Assembly (NCBI RefSeq): GCF_023100945.1
Contig: NZ_CP064689.1
Coordinates: forward strand, 3,764,001-3,828,000
Length of the DNA: 64,000 nt
Source: Bradyrhizobium sp. 200
GTDB lineage: Bacteria > Pseudomonadota > Alphaproteobacteria > Rhizobiales > Xanthobacteraceae
Reading direction: 5' to 3'
Both the position numbers and the translations under genes were made by a program. Positions 35,380 through 45,718 of the stretch are shown here, piece after piece; positions within the stretch are counted from its first letter, which is position 1, and each line of letters starts with the position of its first letter. The notes below the pieces were generated by a model, which was not told where the DNA came from, ran no database searches, and saw nothing but the letters and a program-made list of their open reading frames with translations.

Positions 35380-36465
35380 CTATCCGACGAGATACCTCGC
35401 CACCGCCGTCTCGTTCCATTCCAGCCCAAGCCCTGGCCCTCGCGCGGTGATCGTGCCATCCACAACCTCGGCAGGGTGGGCGAGGATCACGCTGGCAAAA
35501 TCCAGAAATTCGAGCCAGTGCGCGGTTGGCGTCACCGCGAGCATGTGGGCGCTGGCTTCGGCGAACAGGTGGCTCGACATCGGAATGTTGGCGGCTTCCG
35601 CTTGCGCTGTGACCTGCAGCCAGCCGGTGACGCCGCCGCACTTCATCAGGTCGGGCATGATGAAGTCGCTCGCGCCGGCTTCGATCGCCTCTGCGAAGCC
35701 GCGCGGGAACCACCAGTTTTCGCCGGCCTGAATCGGTGTCGGCGAGGTCTCGCGCACTTTTGCGTGGCCTGACAGATTTTCCTGCGGCACCGGCTCTTCG
35801 ATCCAGTGCAAGTCATAAGGCGCAAGGCGGGCAATGCGGCGCGACGCTTCGGCGGGATCGAGCGACTGGTTGAAGTCGATCATCAGCGCGACATCAGGAC
35901 CGATGAGGGCGCGTACGCCCTTGATCACGCGCTCGTCATTGGCGGCATCGCCGTCGCCGCCCTTGATCTTGATGCCGCGAAAACCCTGTTCGAGCGAGCG
36001 GCGCAGCGCCTTCTCGTCGGCAGCGGGATCAACCACGCCATAACTGTCATAGGCCTTGATCGGTTTTGCCGAGCCGCCGAGTAGCTCGGCCACCGGCCGG
36101 CCCGCGATCTGGCCGAGCACGTCCCAATAGGCCATGTCGAGGCCTGATACTGCCATGCCGACGAGGCCCTGCCAGCCGAGCAGGCGGAACTTTGCATTCA
36201 TTGCCTCCATCAGGTCGTAAGGCGCGATCGGCCGGCCGATCAACTCGCACCCGATCTCCTCGACCAGGTGCACCAGCGGCTTCAGCGTCAGTCTCGCATA
36301 GGCAAAAATATAGGAGTGGCCGGTAACGCCCTGATCGGTCTCGACATCGATCAGAACCAGCGGCCCCGCATCGATCACGCCGAAGGCGTTCTTCACCGGG
36401 CGCGCAAGCGGCACGACGACGCCTCGCGCCTTGACGCTGCGGATGGCGGGAACCGGTTTGCTCAT
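35380..36465 (-). CDS. Mandelate racemase/muconate lactonizing enzyme family protein
   Basis: The 361-residue protein belongs to the enolase superfamily. It has an N-terminal capping domain and a barrel with the base motif GIKIKGG (KxK), metal ligands in MIDFNQSL, WIEEP and AGENWW, and a His in MSSHLFAEAS, a layout closest to the mandelate racemase subgroup. It would abstract a proton next to a carboxylate of an unknown acid sugar or aromatic acid. ATG 36465 lies just after the stop of the multicopper-oxidase-like gene on the same strand (ten-base gap), so the two look co-transcribed. Confidence 0.85.
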   Translation of the reverse strand: MSKPVPAIRSVKARGVVVPLARPVKNAFGVIDAGPLVLIDVETDQGVTGHSYIFAYARLTLKPLVHLVEEIGCELIGRPIAPYDLMEAMNAKFRLLGWQGLVGMAVSGLDMAYWDVLGQIAGRPVAELLGGSAKPIKAYDSYGVVDPAADEKALRRSLEQGFRGIKIKGGDGDAANDERVIKGVRALIGPDVALMIDFNQSLDPAEASRRIARLAPYDLHWIEEPVPQENLSGHAKVRETSPTPIQAGENWWFPRGFAEAIEAGASDFIMPDLMKCGGVTGWLQVTAQAEAANIPMSSHLFAEASAHMLAVTPTAHWLEFLDFASVILAHPAEVVDGTITARGPGLGLEWNETAVARYLVG

Positions 36466-36475
36466 GGCTTGCTCC

Positions 36476-37852
36476 TCACTCGACTGCGTACCACCGCACC
36501 AGGCGTGGCGCCGCCCAATCGGTCGCGGCGGATTCGATCAGATAGCGCCCGGAATGTTCGGCGAAGAAGGCGATGCGCTGGGTCTGGCCGGGCTCGATCG
36601 CCAGCGTATCCAGCCAGAACGGCTTCCAGCCGTCGTCGAGCCGGTCCAGCCATCGGAAGTGGTGGCCGTGGAGGTGGAACACGGTGGCTGTGGCAGCGCG
36701 GTTGGTCAGGGCCAGCACCACGGTGCGGTCTTTCCTGGCGCGGAAGGCGGGCGGGGCGGTGGCGATGAATTTGGTTGGTGTCACCCAGTCGCCCGATGGT
36801 CCGCCAAGCGGCAGGTCGACCCGGGTGGCGTTCTTCAGGTCGAGCCGTTCGGGGAGGCCGTTGGATGGCAGTGGCGGGGCCGGTGGCAGCGGGGCGGGGC
36901 GGACAGGCGGCTCGTTAGAGACAATGAATTTGCCGATCGGGCGGGCCTCCTTGCCGTCATGCAGGAGGATCGCGGCGGTAGTGCTCGCCGGGGCAGTCAA
37001 ATCGATGAAGGCATCGACCCGGCCGCCAGGCGGTAGCACGAGCGCGCCGCTGCGGGCCTGGAACGGTTCGGATGGCTGGCTGTCGATGGCCATCACGCGG
37101 ACCTCGAGCCCTTCCAGTTTGATAGCAATTACAGAGCGTTGGTAGCCACTGATGATGCGGAGCCTGACCCGTTCGTTGGTCCGCCCTGAGAGATCGAGCG
37201 AAGTCCGGCCGTTAATCGTATGGAATGGCACAGTGTCTCCGGGGACGGTCCCCGGTGCCATCGCAGTTCCATCCGGCCTGACCCGCCAGTCCTCGATCAG
37301 GAGAACCTCGTCGCGGTCGACAGCCACGGGCCCAGTCTCCCGGACGATCAGTGGCCGTGGCCGTGATGGTTTGGCCTGGCCATCGCCAAGCAGGGCGGAT
37401 TCGCACAGGAACGTCCCGGCGTGGCGCAGCGGCAGTTGCAGGGCGTCCTTGCCGCCGGCGGCGAGCGGCGGCCGTCCGGTCAGCGGCTCGGCTGCCGAGG
37501 CGCCGTCGATCCCTCGCCAGTTGAGGACGGCAGGCACCGGCAGCTCATTGCCAAAGTCGACCGCCAGCGTATCGCCGCGCTTGAAGGCGAGATCAGGCCC
37601 ATGCAGCGACCAGACCGGCGTGGCCGCACTTCCCGGGCGGAGTGCGAGGCTTTCGGCTCCTGCCTGCAATGCCAGCGAGGGCCGGCCTTGGGAATTGCCT
37701 TGGGAATTGCCTTGGGGATTATCTTGGGGATTACCTTGGGCTCGGCCCGCCACAGGCCAAATCGGGGTCAGCGCCGCCGCGCCCAAACCGGCCATCAGCG
37801 TGCGTCGATTCAGCGGGAATTCGGGGCTTGCCATCGGACCGATGCGGACCAT
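36476..37852 (-). CDS. Multicopper-oxidase-like Tat-exported protein with lost copper ligands
   Basis: The 458-residue protein has a twin-arginine signal (PLNRRTLMAGLGAAALTP, residues 13-30), a Gln/Asn/Gly repeat linker and three cupredoxin-like regions in multicopper oxidase order. Active enzymes carry HWHG, WYHSH, HPxHLHGH and HCHxxxH motifs. Here the matching places read NWRG (111-114), FLCES (148-152), FHLHGHHF (392-399) and GRYLIES (435-441), so only the third motif survives and the type 1 Cys is missing. It resembles the copper-free FtsP/SufI case rather than a laccase; any role is inference. ATG 37834 is an alternative start. Confidence 0.78.
   Translation of the reverse strand: MVRIGPMASPEFPLNRRTLMAGLGAAALTPIWPVAGRAQGNPQDNPQGNSQGNSQGRPSLALQAGAESLALRPGSAATPVWSLHGPDLAFKRGDTLAVDFGNELPVPAVLNWRGIDGASAAEPLTGRPPLAAGGKDALQLPLRHAGTFLCESALLGDGQAKPSRPRPLIVRETGPVAVDRDEVLLIEDWRVRPDGTAMAPGTVPGDTVPFHTINGRTSLDLSGRTNERVRLRIISGYQRSVIAIKLEGLEVRVMAIDSQPSEPFQARSGALVLPPGGRVDAFIDLTAPASTTAAILLHDGKEARPIGKFIVSNEPPVRPAPLPPAPPLPSNGLPERLDLKNATRVDLPLGGPSGDWVTPTKFIATAPPAFRARKDRTVVLALTNRAATATVFHLHGHHFRWLDRLDDGWKPFWLDTLAIEPGQTQRIAFFAEHSGRYLIESAATDWAAPRLVRWYAVE
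37687..37740. repeat. 12-bp tandem repeat inside the multicopper-oxidase-like gene
   Basis: Four and a half copies of CTTGGGAATTGC / CTTGGGGATTAT run in phase with codons. On the gene strand they encode four-residue units of the GNPQ/GNSQ type just after the signal peptide. Copy number could change by slippage without breaking the frame. Confidence 0.85.
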
Positions 37853-37989
37853 TTCTGATGTATCCCATGCTAGCTGTGACGCCTTGCCCCGGTGCTGTCA
37901 AAAAGGGCCATTTTTTTGCTGCGGAGGTGTAGGCTCATGTTATAAGCCCGCCGCCCGCGGCATCGCGGCCGGGTATGGATGCTTTTCAC

Positions 37990-38074
37990 GCGGGCGTGGC
38001 GGAACTGGTAGACGCGCTGGATTTAGGTTCCAGTGACGAAAGTTGTGGGGGTTCGAGTCCCTCCGCCCGCACCA
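37990..38074 (+). tRNA. tRNA-Leu(TAG)
   Basis: The acceptor GCGGGCG pairs with CGCCCGC, the anticodon stem CTGGA/TCCAG carries the loop TTTAGGT with anticodon TAG, a long variable arm is present as in tRNA-Leu, the T-arm is GGGGGTTCGAGTCCCTCC, and the CCA end is encoded. Length is 85 bases. TATAAG at 37941-37946 may be its -10 box. Confidence 0.97.
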
Positions 38075-38242
38075 AGCGCTCTATCCAAGCGTTTGCATGA
38101 CGAATACTGGAGGGCCTGCTTCCCCGTTTGTTTGGGGAGACAAGGTCAGCCGAACCACCGGCGCAGGCTGCAAGGCTACGCCTCGAACATTTGACACTGC
38201 CGGACCTGTCTGGTCCGGCGCAAGCGGAAGAAGATTGACACC

Positions 38243-39604
38243 ATGCAGGTCACCGAAACCCTCGCCGAGGGATTGAAGCACGAGTTCAAGATCAGCGTTC
38301 CCGCATCGGATCTCGATGCCAAGGCGGACGCCAAGCTGGTCGACCTCAAGGACAAGGTTAAACTCAATGGCTTCCGTCCCGGCAAGGTGCCGGTGAGCCA
38401 CCTGAAGAAGGTGTATGGCCGCTCTGTCATGGCCGAGACCATCGACCAGACCATCCGCGACACCAACACGCAGATCTTCACCGACCGCGGTTTCCGCCTC
38501 GCGACCGAGCCGAAGATCACGATGCCGACCGAGCAGAAAGAGGTCGAGGAGCTGCTCGCCGGCAAGACCGATCTGACCTACACGGTTGCGATCGAGGTGG
38601 TGCCGACGATCCAACTCGCCGATTTCAAGACCTTCTCGGTGGAGAAGCCGGTGGTCGAAGTTACCGATGCCGAGGTCGATGAGGCCATCAAGCGCATCGC
38701 CGACCAGAACCGTCCCTATGCGGCGAAGGCCGAGGGCGCCAAGGCCGAGACCGGCGATCGCGTCACCATCAGCTTCAAGGGCTCTATCAACGGCGAGTTG
38801 TTCGACGGCGGCACCGGCGAGGGCATCCCGGTCGTGATCGGCACCGGACAATTCATTCCGGGTTTTGAAGAACAGCTCGTCGGCATCGGGGCAGGCGAGA
38901 CCCGGACGCTGAAAGTGTCGTTCCCGAAGAACTACGCCAGCGAGAAGCTCGCCGGCCAGCCGGCCGAGTTCGAGACCACGGCAACCCTGATCGAAGCGCC
39001 CGGTGAGACCACGATCGATGACGAGTTTGCAAAAACGCTCGGTCTGGAATCGCTCGATAAGCTGAAGGAGGCCGCGCGCGAGCGTCTGGTCGCCGAGTTC
39101 GCAGGGGCCACGCGCCAGCGCGTCAAGCGGGCGCTGCTCGATCGTCTCGACGACAGCCACAAATTCGAGGCGCCGCCGTCGCTGATCGAGGAAGAGTTCA
39201 GCCTGATGTGGAACTCGATCAAAGCCGAGATGGAATCCTCGGGCAAAACGTTCGCCGACGAGGACACCACCGAGGAGGCGGCGAAGGAAGAGTACAAGAA
39301 GATCGCCGACCGCCGCGTCCGGCTGGGACTGGTGTTGTCGGAGATCGGCGAGAAGAACAAGATCACCGTGACCGACGACGAAGTCAGCCGCGCGGTGATC
39401 GAGCGCGCGCGTTCGATGCCCGGCCGCGAGAAGGAAGTCTGGGACTACTATCGCAGCAATGCCAATGCGCTGGCCCAGCTTCGTGCGCCGATTTATGAAG
39501 ACAAGGTGGTCGATTTCATCCTCGAACTCGCCATCGTGACCGAGAAGAAGGTTTCGCGCGAGGACCTGTTCAAGGACGACGAGGCCGAGAAGAGTGCGGC
39601 CTGA
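38243..39604 (+). CDS. tig: Trigger factor
   Basis: The 453-residue ribosome-bound chaperone has the N-terminal ribosome-binding domain with the signature [16 protein letters not shown] near residue 46, an FKBP-type prolyl isomerase domain at about 165-245 ([37 protein letters not shown]) and the long helical C-terminal substrate cradle. It is followed by clpP, clpX and lon in the widely conserved proteostasis cluster. Gaps of 300-430 bases between the genes suggest separate promoters. Confidence 0.97.
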   Translation: MQVTETLAEGLKHEFKISVPASDLDAKADAKLVDLKDKVKLNGFRPGKVPVSHLKKVYGRSVMAETIDQTIRDTNTQIFTDRGFRLATEPKITMPTEQKEVEELLAGKTDLTYTVAIEVVPTIQLADFKTFSVEKPVVEVTDAEVDEAIKRIADQNRPYAAKAEGAKAETGDRVTISFKGSINGELFDGGTGEGIPVVIGTGQFIPGFEEQLVGIGAGETRTLKVSFPKNYASEKLAGQPAEFETTATLIEAPGETTIDDEFAKTLGLESLDKLKEAARERLVAEFAGATRQRVKRALLDRLDDSHKFEAPPSLIEEEFSLMWNSIKAEMESSGKTFADEDTTEEAAKEEYKKIADRRVRLGLVLSEIGEKNKITVTDDEVSRAVIERARSMPGREKEVWDYYRSNANALAQLRAPIYEDKVVDFILELAIVTEKKVSREDLFKDDEAEKSAA

Positions 39605-39901
39605 ACGATTTGGTCAGGCCGGTGTTAATGATGAACGGTGAAAGCGGCGCGATGGCGGCATCGGTCGCTATGAGATCGTCTGCGAATCAGCTTGAACTCG
39701 TCTAATTCGGCGCTCTATTACCCGGTCTTGTCGTCGGGAAATTGGCTCATATCTGTGAGCGGCTCGCTACCCGCGAGTTCTGAACCGAAGTCCTGCATCA
39801 CGGGACGTTCGTCCGCGCGCGGCAATCATGCCTGCCTTGCCGATGGATGTTCGCCCCTGCTTGTTCTCTACCTAACCCTCTACTAACCCTTGGGGTGACT
39901 A

Positions 39902-40528
39902 ATGCGCGATCCCGTTGAAACCTACATGAACCTCGTGCCCATGGTGGTCGAGCAGACCAACCGCGGCGAACGCGCCTACGACATTTTCTCGCGACTGCTG
40001 AAAGAGCGCATCATCTTCGTGACCGGTCCGGTCGAAGACGGCATGTCGACGCTCACGGTTGCGCAGCTCCTGTTCCTCGAGGCGGAAAATCCGAAGAAGG
40101 AAATCTCGATGTACATCAACTCGCCCGGCGGCGTGGTGACATCGGGGCTTGCGATTTACGACACGATGCAGTTCATCCGTCCGCCGGTAACGACGCTGTG
40201 CACGGGGCAGGCGGCTTCGATGGGCTCGCTGTTGCTCGCCGCCGGCGAAAAGGACATGCGCTTCTCGCTGCCGAACTCTCGCATCATGGTGCATCAGCCG
40301 TCCGGCGGCTTCCAGGGCCAGGCTACCGACATCATGCTGCACGCGCAGGAGATCCTGAACCTCAAGAAGCGCCTCAACGAGATCTACGTGAAGCACACCG
40401 GACAGACCTACAAGGCGATCGAGGACGCACTGGAGCGCGACAAATTCCTGACCGCCGAGATGGCCCGCGACTTCGGGATCATCGACAAGGTGATGGACAA
40501 GCGCCCCGAAGAAGCGAAAACCCCGTAA
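39902..40528 (+). CDS. clpP: ATP-dependent Clp protease proteolytic subunit
   Basis: ClpP forms the 14-mer peptidase barrel that works with ClpX or ClpA. The 208-residue protein has [39 protein letters not shown], nucleophile Ser 106 in [15 protein letters not shown] and the catalytic His 131 in [11 protein letters not shown]. No long propeptide is present. The 297 bases before it, after tig, hold no gene; its ribosome site (TTGGGGTGACTA) is modest. Confidence 0.98.
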   Translation: MRDPVETYMNLVPMVVEQTNRGERAYDIFSRLLKERIIFVTGPVEDGMSTLTVAQLLFLEAENPKKEISMYINSPGGVVTSGLAIYDTMQFIRPPVTTLCTGQAASMGSLLLAAGEKDMRFSLPNSRIMVHQPSGGFQGQATDIMLHAQEILNLKKRLNEIYVKHTGQTYKAIEDALERDKFLTAEMARDFGIIDKVMDKRPEEAKTP

Positions 40529-40957
40529 GGTAACGGATAACGACACCCGGCGTTGACCTTAACGGTTGTTGAATCGGTAAATATGGCCGAAAGCCGCGTG
40601 CCTATGCCCCCGCATAGGCCAAAAGTTCCGCTTTCGTGCCGGTTTTGCGGCGTGGCAATCGCGCAACGCTCGGTCGATTTCGTCAACTTCTCCCCGTGCG
40701 AACGCCACAAATCACGGTATTGTCACGGGTAGCCAAACCGACCCCGATTAGCGAATTCTTGATAGTCGGGTGTCAGCATGGTTGGCTGTGTGGGTTGGGT
40801 TAAGATCGCGGGGGATTCGAGAAGCCGTGATTCGCACGGTGCGTAATTGACTTAGGGTCTTTTCTGGTACGGAATTTGCTCTATCTACCTTGAGGTCCGG
40901 TGTGAGTGCCGGAATGGGTCGATCGGGTAACGGATCGAACGGCGGACGGAGACAAGA
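40529..40957. other. Intergenic region clpP-clpX (429 bases)
   Basis: No gene is seen on either strand. The region is less GC-rich than its neighbours and includes GTTGACCTTAACGGTTGTTG near 40552 and ATTGACTTAGGGTC near 40848, which could hold -35 elements for clpX. No terminator with a T-run follows clpP, so partial read-through into clpX is possible. Confidence 0.6.
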
Positions 40958-42232
40958 ATGAGTAAGGTTGGCACGAGCGACTCCAAGAACACGCTGTATT
41001 GCTCGTTCTGTGGAAAGAGCCAGCACGAAGTCCGCAAACTCATCGCGGGTCCAACCGTATTCATCTGCGACGAATGCGTCGAACTCTGCATGGACATCAT
41101 CCGCGAGGAGAACAAGTCTTCGCTGGTGAAGTCGCGCGACGGCATCCCGACGCCGAAGGAAATCTGCAAGGTGCTGGACGATTACGTGATCGGCCAGAGC
41201 CATGCCAAGAAGGTGCTCTCGGTTGCCGTCCACAACCACTACAAGCGCCTCAATCACCAGACCAAGCACAACGACGTCGAACTCGCGAAGTCGAACATCC
41301 TGCTGATCGGTCCGACCGGCTCGGGCAAGACGCTGCTGGCGCAGACGCTGGCGCGCATTCTCGACGTGCCGTTCACGATGGCGGATGCGACGACGCTGAC
41401 CGAAGCCGGTTACGTCGGCGAGGACGTCGAGAACATCATCCTGAAGCTGTTGCAGTCGGCCGACTACAATGTCGAGCGTGCGCAGCGCGGCATCGTCTAT
41501 ATCGACGAAATCGACAAGATCAGCCGCAAGTCCGACAATCCGTCGATCACTCGCGACGTGTCGGGTGAGGGCGTGCAGCAGGCGCTGTTGAAGATCATGG
41601 AAGGCACGGTTGCCTCCGTGCCTCCGCAGGGCGGCCGCAAGCATCCGCAGCAGGAGTTCCTGCAGGTCGACACGACCAACATCCTGTTCATCTGCGGCGG
41701 CGCCTTCTCTGGCCTTGAGAAGATCATCTCCGCGCGCGGACGTTCGACCTCGATCGGTTTTGCCGCCCAGGTTCTGGCGCCCGAAGATCGCCGCACCGGC
41801 GAAATCTTCCGCCATGTCGAGCCGGAAGACCTCCTGAAATACGGCCTGATCCCGGAATTCGTCGGCCGTCTGCCTGTTGTCGCGACGCTGGAGGATCTCG
41901 ACGAGACTTCGCTGAAGAAGATCCTGACCGATCCGAAGAACGCGCTGGTGAAACAATACCAGCGGCTGTTCGAAATGGAGAACATCGAACTCACCTTCGC
42001 CGACGAGGCGCTTGGCGCGGTCGCCCGCAAGGCGATCGAGCGCAAGACCGGCGCGCGTGGACTGCGTTCGATCCTCGAAAGCATCCTGCTCGAGACCATG
42101 TTCGATCTGCCTGGCCTGGAAGGCGTCGAAGAGGTTGTGATCTCGCGCGAAGTGGTCGAAGGAACCGCCCGTCCGCTCTACATCTATGCGGACCGTTCGG
42201 ACCGGGCCGTCGAGAGCAGCGCCAGCGCCTGA
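40958..42232 (+). CDS. clpX: ATP-dependent Clp protease ATP-binding subunit ClpX
   Basis: The 424-residue AAA+ unfoldase feeds substrates to ClpP. It starts with the zinc-binding domain ([13 protein letters not shown] ... [10 protein letters not shown]) and has Walker [16 protein letters not shown], Walker [12 protein letters not shown], the IGF-type loop in [10 protein letters not shown] and the sensor-2 region [14 protein letters not shown] 40958 follows GGACGGAGACAAGA. Long open frames on the opposite strand are shadows. Confidence 0.98.
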   Translation: MSKVGTSDSKNTLYCSFCGKSQHEVRKLIAGPTVFICDECVELCMDIIREENKSSLVKSRDGIPTPKEICKVLDDYVIGQSHAKKVLSVAVHNHYKRLNHQTKHNDVELAKSNILLIGPTGSGKTLLAQTLARILDVPFTMADATTLTEAGYVGEDVENIILKLLQSADYNVERAQRGIVYIDEIDKISRKSDNPSITRDVSGEGVQQALLKIMEGTVASVPPQGGRKHPQQEFLQVDTTNILFICGGAFSGLEKIISARGRSTSIGFAAQVLAPEDRRTGEIFRHVEPEDLLKYGLIPEFVGRLPVVATLEDLDETSLKKILTDPKNALVKQYQRLFEMENIELTFADEALGAVARKAIERKTGARGLRSILESILLETMFDLPGLEGVEEVVISREVVEGTARPLYIYADRSDRAVESSASA

Positions 42233-42544
42233 TACCGCTACGCCGGCCCAGAACTCACGATCTTCCATAACGCGGCCGCCGACATTTCGGCGGCCACTGT
42301 AGCGTCAGCGTTTTTCGCGCGTTTGCCCCGCAATTTGCGGTGATTTTCCGTGACTTGACACCCCCATACCCGATAGCCACCTAATGCAAATGGTGGCGGA
42401 AATCACGTTCGAGATTCGTCGCAAAATCATCCGGCGAGAGGCGGCAGCGAAGGCGGCCGAGTGACCCGGAACTCCCGGCACCTTGTGGCGGTTGCGCAAG
42501 CGAAGCGGACTGCGTGCAAGGGGGCGAAACAAAAGGATAAGGCC
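42233..42544. other. Intergenic region clpX-lon with hairpin and promoter-like box
   Basis: A perfect 9-bp hairpin GGCCGCCGA-CATT-TCGGCGGCC at 42274-42295 follows clpX; it lacks an immediate T-run, though TTTTT occurs 16 bases later. A consensus -35 TTGACA lies at 42355-42360, but the -10 candidates after it (CCTAAT, spacer 19) are poor. GGAAC-N17-GGTT at 42468-42493 is one base off the EcfG form. Any of these could drive lon. Confidence 0.5.
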
Positions 42545-44971
42545 ATGACGACCCCAAAAACCCGGCCAACCATCGTTCTCGGCGAAAGCCATTCGTATCC
42601 GGTGCTGCCGCTCCGCGACATCGTCGTTTTTCCGCACATGATCGTGCCGCTGTTCGTCGGCCGCGAGAAATCGATCCGCGCCCTCGAAGAGGTGATGAAG
42701 AACGACGCGCTGATCCTGCTCGCGACGCAGAAGAACGCGTCCGACGATGATCCAAGCCCGGATTCGATCTACGAGGTCGGTACGCTCGCCAGCGTGCTGC
42801 AGCTCCTGAAGCTTCCCGACGGCACCGTGAAAGTGCTGGTCGAAGGGCTCGAGCGCGCGCGCGTGCAGAAATATTCCGACCGCAGCGAATATTACGAAGC
42901 GACCGCGATTGCGCTCGCCGACACCGACGCCAATTCGGTTGAAGCCGAAGCCTTGGCGCGCTCGGTCGTGTCCGACTTCGAAAGCTATGTGAAGCTGAAC
43001 AAGAAGATCTCTGCCGAAGTCGTCGGCGTTGTTCAGGCGATCACCGATTTCGCCAAGCTCAGCGATCAGGTCGCGCAGCATCTCGCCGTCAAGATCGCCG
43101 ATCGCCAGGGCATCCTGGAGACGTTGTCCGTCACGCAGCGCCTGGAGAAGGTGCTGGGTCTGATGGAGAGCGAGATTTCGGTGCTGCAGGTCGAGAAGCG
43201 CATCCGCTCGCGCGTCAAGCGCCAGATGGAGAAGACCCAGCGCGAATATTACCTGAACGAGCAGATGAAGGCGATCCAGAAGGAGCTCGGCGACGACGAA
43301 GGTCGCGACGAACTGGCCGATCTGGAGGAGAAGATTGCCAAGACCAAGCTTTCCAAGGAAGCGCGGGAGAAGGCGCAGCACGAATTGAAGAAGCTGCGCC
43401 AGATGTCGCCGATGTCCGCGGAAGCAACCGTCGTGCGCAACTATCTCGACTGGCTGCTGTCGATTCCGTGGAACAAGAAGTCCAAGGTCAAGAAAGACCT
43501 CGAGCAGGCGCAGGCCGTGCTGGACTCCGACCACTACGGGCTCGAGAAGGTCAAGGACCGCATCGTCGAGTATCTCGCCGTGCAGTCGCGCGCCAACAAG
43601 TTGACCGGACCGATCCTGTGCCTGGTCGGACCTCCTGGTGTCGGCAAGACCTCGCTCGGCAAGTCGATCGCGAAGGCGACGGGGCGCGAATTCGTGCGCG
43701 TGTCGCTCGGCGGCGTGCGGGATGAAGCCGAAATCCGCGGTCACCGCCGCACCTATATCGGCTCGATGCCCGGCAAGATCATCCAGTCGATGCGCAAGGC
43801 GAAGACCTCGAATCCGCTGTTCCTGCTGGACGAGATCGACAAGATGGGCGCCGATTTCCGCGGCGATCCGTCATCGGCGCTGCTTGAGGTTCTCGACCCC
43901 GAGCAGAACTCGACCTTCAACGACCACTATCTGGAGGTCGACTACGATCTGTCGAACGTCATGTTCATCACGACCGCGAATACGCTCAATATTCCCGGTC
44001 CCCTGATGGACCGCATGGAGATCATCCGGATCGCCGGCTACACCGAGAACGAGAAGGTCGAGATCGCGCGCAAGCACCTGATCCCGAACGCCATCGCCAA
44101 GCATGGCCTCGATTCCAAGGAATGGTCGATCGACGACGATGCTCTGTTGCTGATGATCCGCCGCTACACCCGCGAAGCGGGCGTGCGCAATCTGGAGCGT
44201 GAGCTTTCCACACTCGCCCGCAAGGCGGTGAAGGAGCTGATGATCTCCAAGAAGAAGTCGGTCAAGGTCACCGAGAAGACCCTGGAAGACTTCCTCGGCG
44301 TGCCGAAGTACCGCTTCGGCGAGATCGAGAGCGAGCCGCAGGTCGGTATCGTCACCGGCCTTGCCTGGACCGATGTCGGCGGCGAGCTCTTGACCATCGA
44401 AGGCGTCATGATGCCCGGCAAGGGCAAGATGACGGTCACGGGCAATCTGCGCGACGTGATGAAGGAGTCGATCTCGGCGGCGGCGTCTTACGTCCGCTCG
44501 CGGGCGATCAACTACGGCGTCGAGCCGCCGCTGTTCGACAGGCGCGACATCCATGTCCACGTGCCGGAGGGGGCGACTCCGAAGGACGGTCCGTCGGCGG
44601 GTGTGGCGATGGCCACCGCGATCATCTCGGTCATGACCGGCATTCCGGTTCGCCACGATGTCGCGATGACCGGCGAGATCACGCTGCGTGGTCGCGTGCT
44701 GCCGATTGGCGGTCTGAAGGAGAAGCTGTTGGCTGCGGCCCGCGGCGGCATCAAGACGGTGCTGATCCCCGAGGACAACGCCAAGGATCTCACGGAGATT
44801 TCCGATGCGATCAAGGGCGGCATGGATATCGTCCCTGTTGCGCGGCTCGATGACGTCGTCGCCAAGGCGCTGGTCCGTGCGCCGGTGCCGATCGTCTGGG
44901 AAGAGGACACCAAGGTGCCCGTCAAGCCTGACGGCGCCGACGAGGCGTCTGGCGGCCTGACAGCGCACTAA
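42545..44971 (+). CDS. lon: ATP-dependent protease Lon
   Basis: The 808-residue homo-hexameric protease degrades damaged and regulatory proteins. It has the N-terminal substrate domain ([20 protein letters not shown]), a coiled region, Walker [16 protein letters not shown] with Lys 368, [20 protein letters not shown], and the C-terminal peptidase with Ser 684 in [13 protein letters not shown] and the Lys of the Ser-Lys dyad in [15 protein letters not shown] 42545 starts [14 protein letters not shown]; the frame is open 84 bases earlier, but that part is unlike Lon. A strong terminator follows. Confidence 0.98.
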   Translation: MTTPKTRPTIVLGESHSYPVLPLRDIVVFPHMIVPLFVGREKSIRALEEVMKNDALILLATQKNASDDDPSPDSIYEVGTLASVLQLLKLPDGTVKVLVEGLERARVQKYSDRSEYYEATAIALADTDANSVEAEALARSVVSDFESYVKLNKKISAEVVGVVQAITDFAKLSDQVAQHLAVKIADRQGILETLSVTQRLEKVLGLMESEISVLQVEKRIRSRVKRQMEKTQREYYLNEQMKAIQKELGDDEGRDELADLEEKIAKTKLSKEAREKAQHELKKLRQMSPMSAEATVVRNYLDWLLSIPWNKKSKVKKDLEQAQAVLDSDHYGLEKVKDRIVEYLAVQSRANKLTGPILCLVGPPGVGKTSLGKSIAKATGREFVRVSLGGVRDEAEIRGHRRTYIGSMPGKIIQSMRKAKTSNPLFLLDEIDKMGADFRGDPSSALLEVLDPEQNSTFNDHYLEVDYDLSNVMFITTANTLNIPGPLMDRMEIIRIAGYTENEKVEIARKHLIPNAIAKHGLDSKEWSIDDDALLLMIRRYTREAGVRNLERELSTLARKAVKELMISKKKSVKVTEKTLEDFLGVPKYRFGEIESEPQVGIVTGLAWTDVGGELLTIEGVMMPGKGKMTVTGNLRDVMKESISAAASYVRSRAINYGVEPPLFDRRDIHVHVPEGATPKDGPSAGVAMATAIISVMTGIPVRHDVAMTGEITLRGRVLPIGGLKEKLLAAARGGIKTVLIPEDNAKDLTEISDAIKGGMDIVPVARLDDVVAKALVRAPVPIVWEEDTKVPVKPDGADEASGGLTAH

Positions 44972-44985
44972 GCCAATCGATTGAT

Positions 44986-45012
44986 AAAACGGCGCCTTCG
45001 GGCGCCGTTTTT
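44986..45012 (+). terminator. Rho-independent terminator after lon
   Basis: AAAACGGCGCC-TTCG-GGCGCCGTTTTT is a perfect 11-bp stem with a stable TTCG tetraloop, 15 bases after the lon stop. Confidence 0.96.
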
Positions 45013-45058
45013 GTTTGTGCGGAGCGGATCTCCATTGGCCTAGGCGGAGTTGAACGGG

Positions 45059-45460
45059 ATGGAAATCGACGGGCAATGCCATTGCGGGCGGGTGACCTAT
45101 CGGGCTGACATCGACCCTGCGAAAGTCTCGATCTGTCACTGCACAGATTGCCAGAACCTGACGGGCTCGCCGTACCGGGTGACGGTGCTCTGTTCCGCCG
45201 ATCAGATCCGGATGACGGGCGCGACGCCGAAAATCTATCCGAAGACCGGCGACAACGGCCGCACGCGCTTCCAGCATTTTTGCGAAGCCTGCGGCTCGCC
45301 GCTGTTCAGTAGCGGCGAGGGCGGGCCCGACGATTGGGGCATCCGCTGGGGCAGCATCCGCCAGCGCGACCAGCTCAAGCCAATGCGGCAAATCTGGTGC
45401 AAGTCCGCCGCGCCGTGGATCAACGATATCGCCGAATTGCCGGCCCGTCCCGGTGACTAG
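45059..45460 (+). CDS. GFA family (CENP-V/GFA zinc domain) protein
   Basis: The 133-residue protein has the GFA zinc-binding pattern: GQCHCGRVTYRADID, SICHCTDCQNLTGSP and HFCEACGSPLF, with Cys pairs for two zinc ions. Related proteins include glutathione-dependent formaldehyde-activating enzyme, but most members are uncharacterised and no formaldehyde genes are nearby. ATG 45059 is preferred over TTG 45050 because of the GGAG site at about ten bases and the usual MEIDGQCHCG start. Confidence 0.86.
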   Translation: MEIDGQCHCGRVTYRADIDPAKVSICHCTDCQNLTGSPYRVTVLCSADQIRMTGATPKIYPKTGDNGRTRFQHFCEACGSPLFSSGEGGPDDWGIRWGSIRQRDQLKPMRQIWCKSAAPWINDIAELPARPGD

Positions 45461-45490
45461 CGCCCGGCAAAATCCGGCGATATGGCACCC

Positions 45491-45519
45491 TTGCGCCAAA
45501 GGGGGCCGCAGGGCTAAAC
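45491..45519 (+). promoter_or_regulatory. Possible sigma-70 promoter for tRNA-Val
   Basis: TTGCGC and CTAAAC are separated by exactly 17 bases, and the -10 ends 11 bases before the tRNA. The boxes are weak matches. Confidence 0.35.
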
Positions 45520-45530
45520 AGGCGGTTCAA

Positions 45531-45607
45531 GGGCGGCTAGCTCAGCTGGTTAGAGCATCTCGTTTACACCGAGAGGGTCGGCGGTTCGAATCCGTCGCCG
45601 CCTACCA
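45531..45607 (+). tRNA. tRNA-Val(TAC)
   Basis: Acceptor GGGCGGC pairs with GCCGCCT, the D-arm is GCTCAGCTGGTTAGAGC, the anticodon stem TCTCG/CGAGA holds the loop TTTACAC with anticodon TAC, the T-arm is GGCGGTTCGAATCCGTC, and CCA is encoded. Length is 77 bases. Confidence 0.97.
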
Positions 45608-45665
45608 GCCTTCGCGCTGACGCGCTACGGCTCGGCAAGCCAGCCTTGGCGTCAGCGCGAAGGCT
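45607..45665. repeat. Perfect 16-bp inverted repeat directly after tRNA-Val
   Basis: AGCCTTCGCGCTGACG (45607-45622) and CGTCAGCGCGAAGGCT (45650-45665) are exact complements around a 27-base loop. The left arm begins with the last base of the tRNA CCA end. No T-run follows. It may trim or end the tRNA transcript, or be a dispersed palindrome. Confidence 0.85.
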
Positions 45666-45718
45666 GTCGCGCCGAAGCTCAAAGAGCGAAGGCGGACTGA
45701 TCGAAAGTTTCCGCAACC

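Noticed and set aside
40748..42268. 506-codon open frame opposite clpX
   Set aside because: It mirrors the clpX codons, has no domain signature and is rich in Arg/Gln/Leu as expected for a GC-rich antisense shadow.
42468..42493. EcfG-like GGAAC-N17-GGTT before lon
   Set aside because: The -10 differs at one position and a TTGACA box also exists upstream; the evidence is not enough to call it a promoter.
43871..45499. 542-codon open frame opposite lon and the GFA gene
   Set aside because: It runs antisense across two real genes and the lon terminator, with no recognisable domain.
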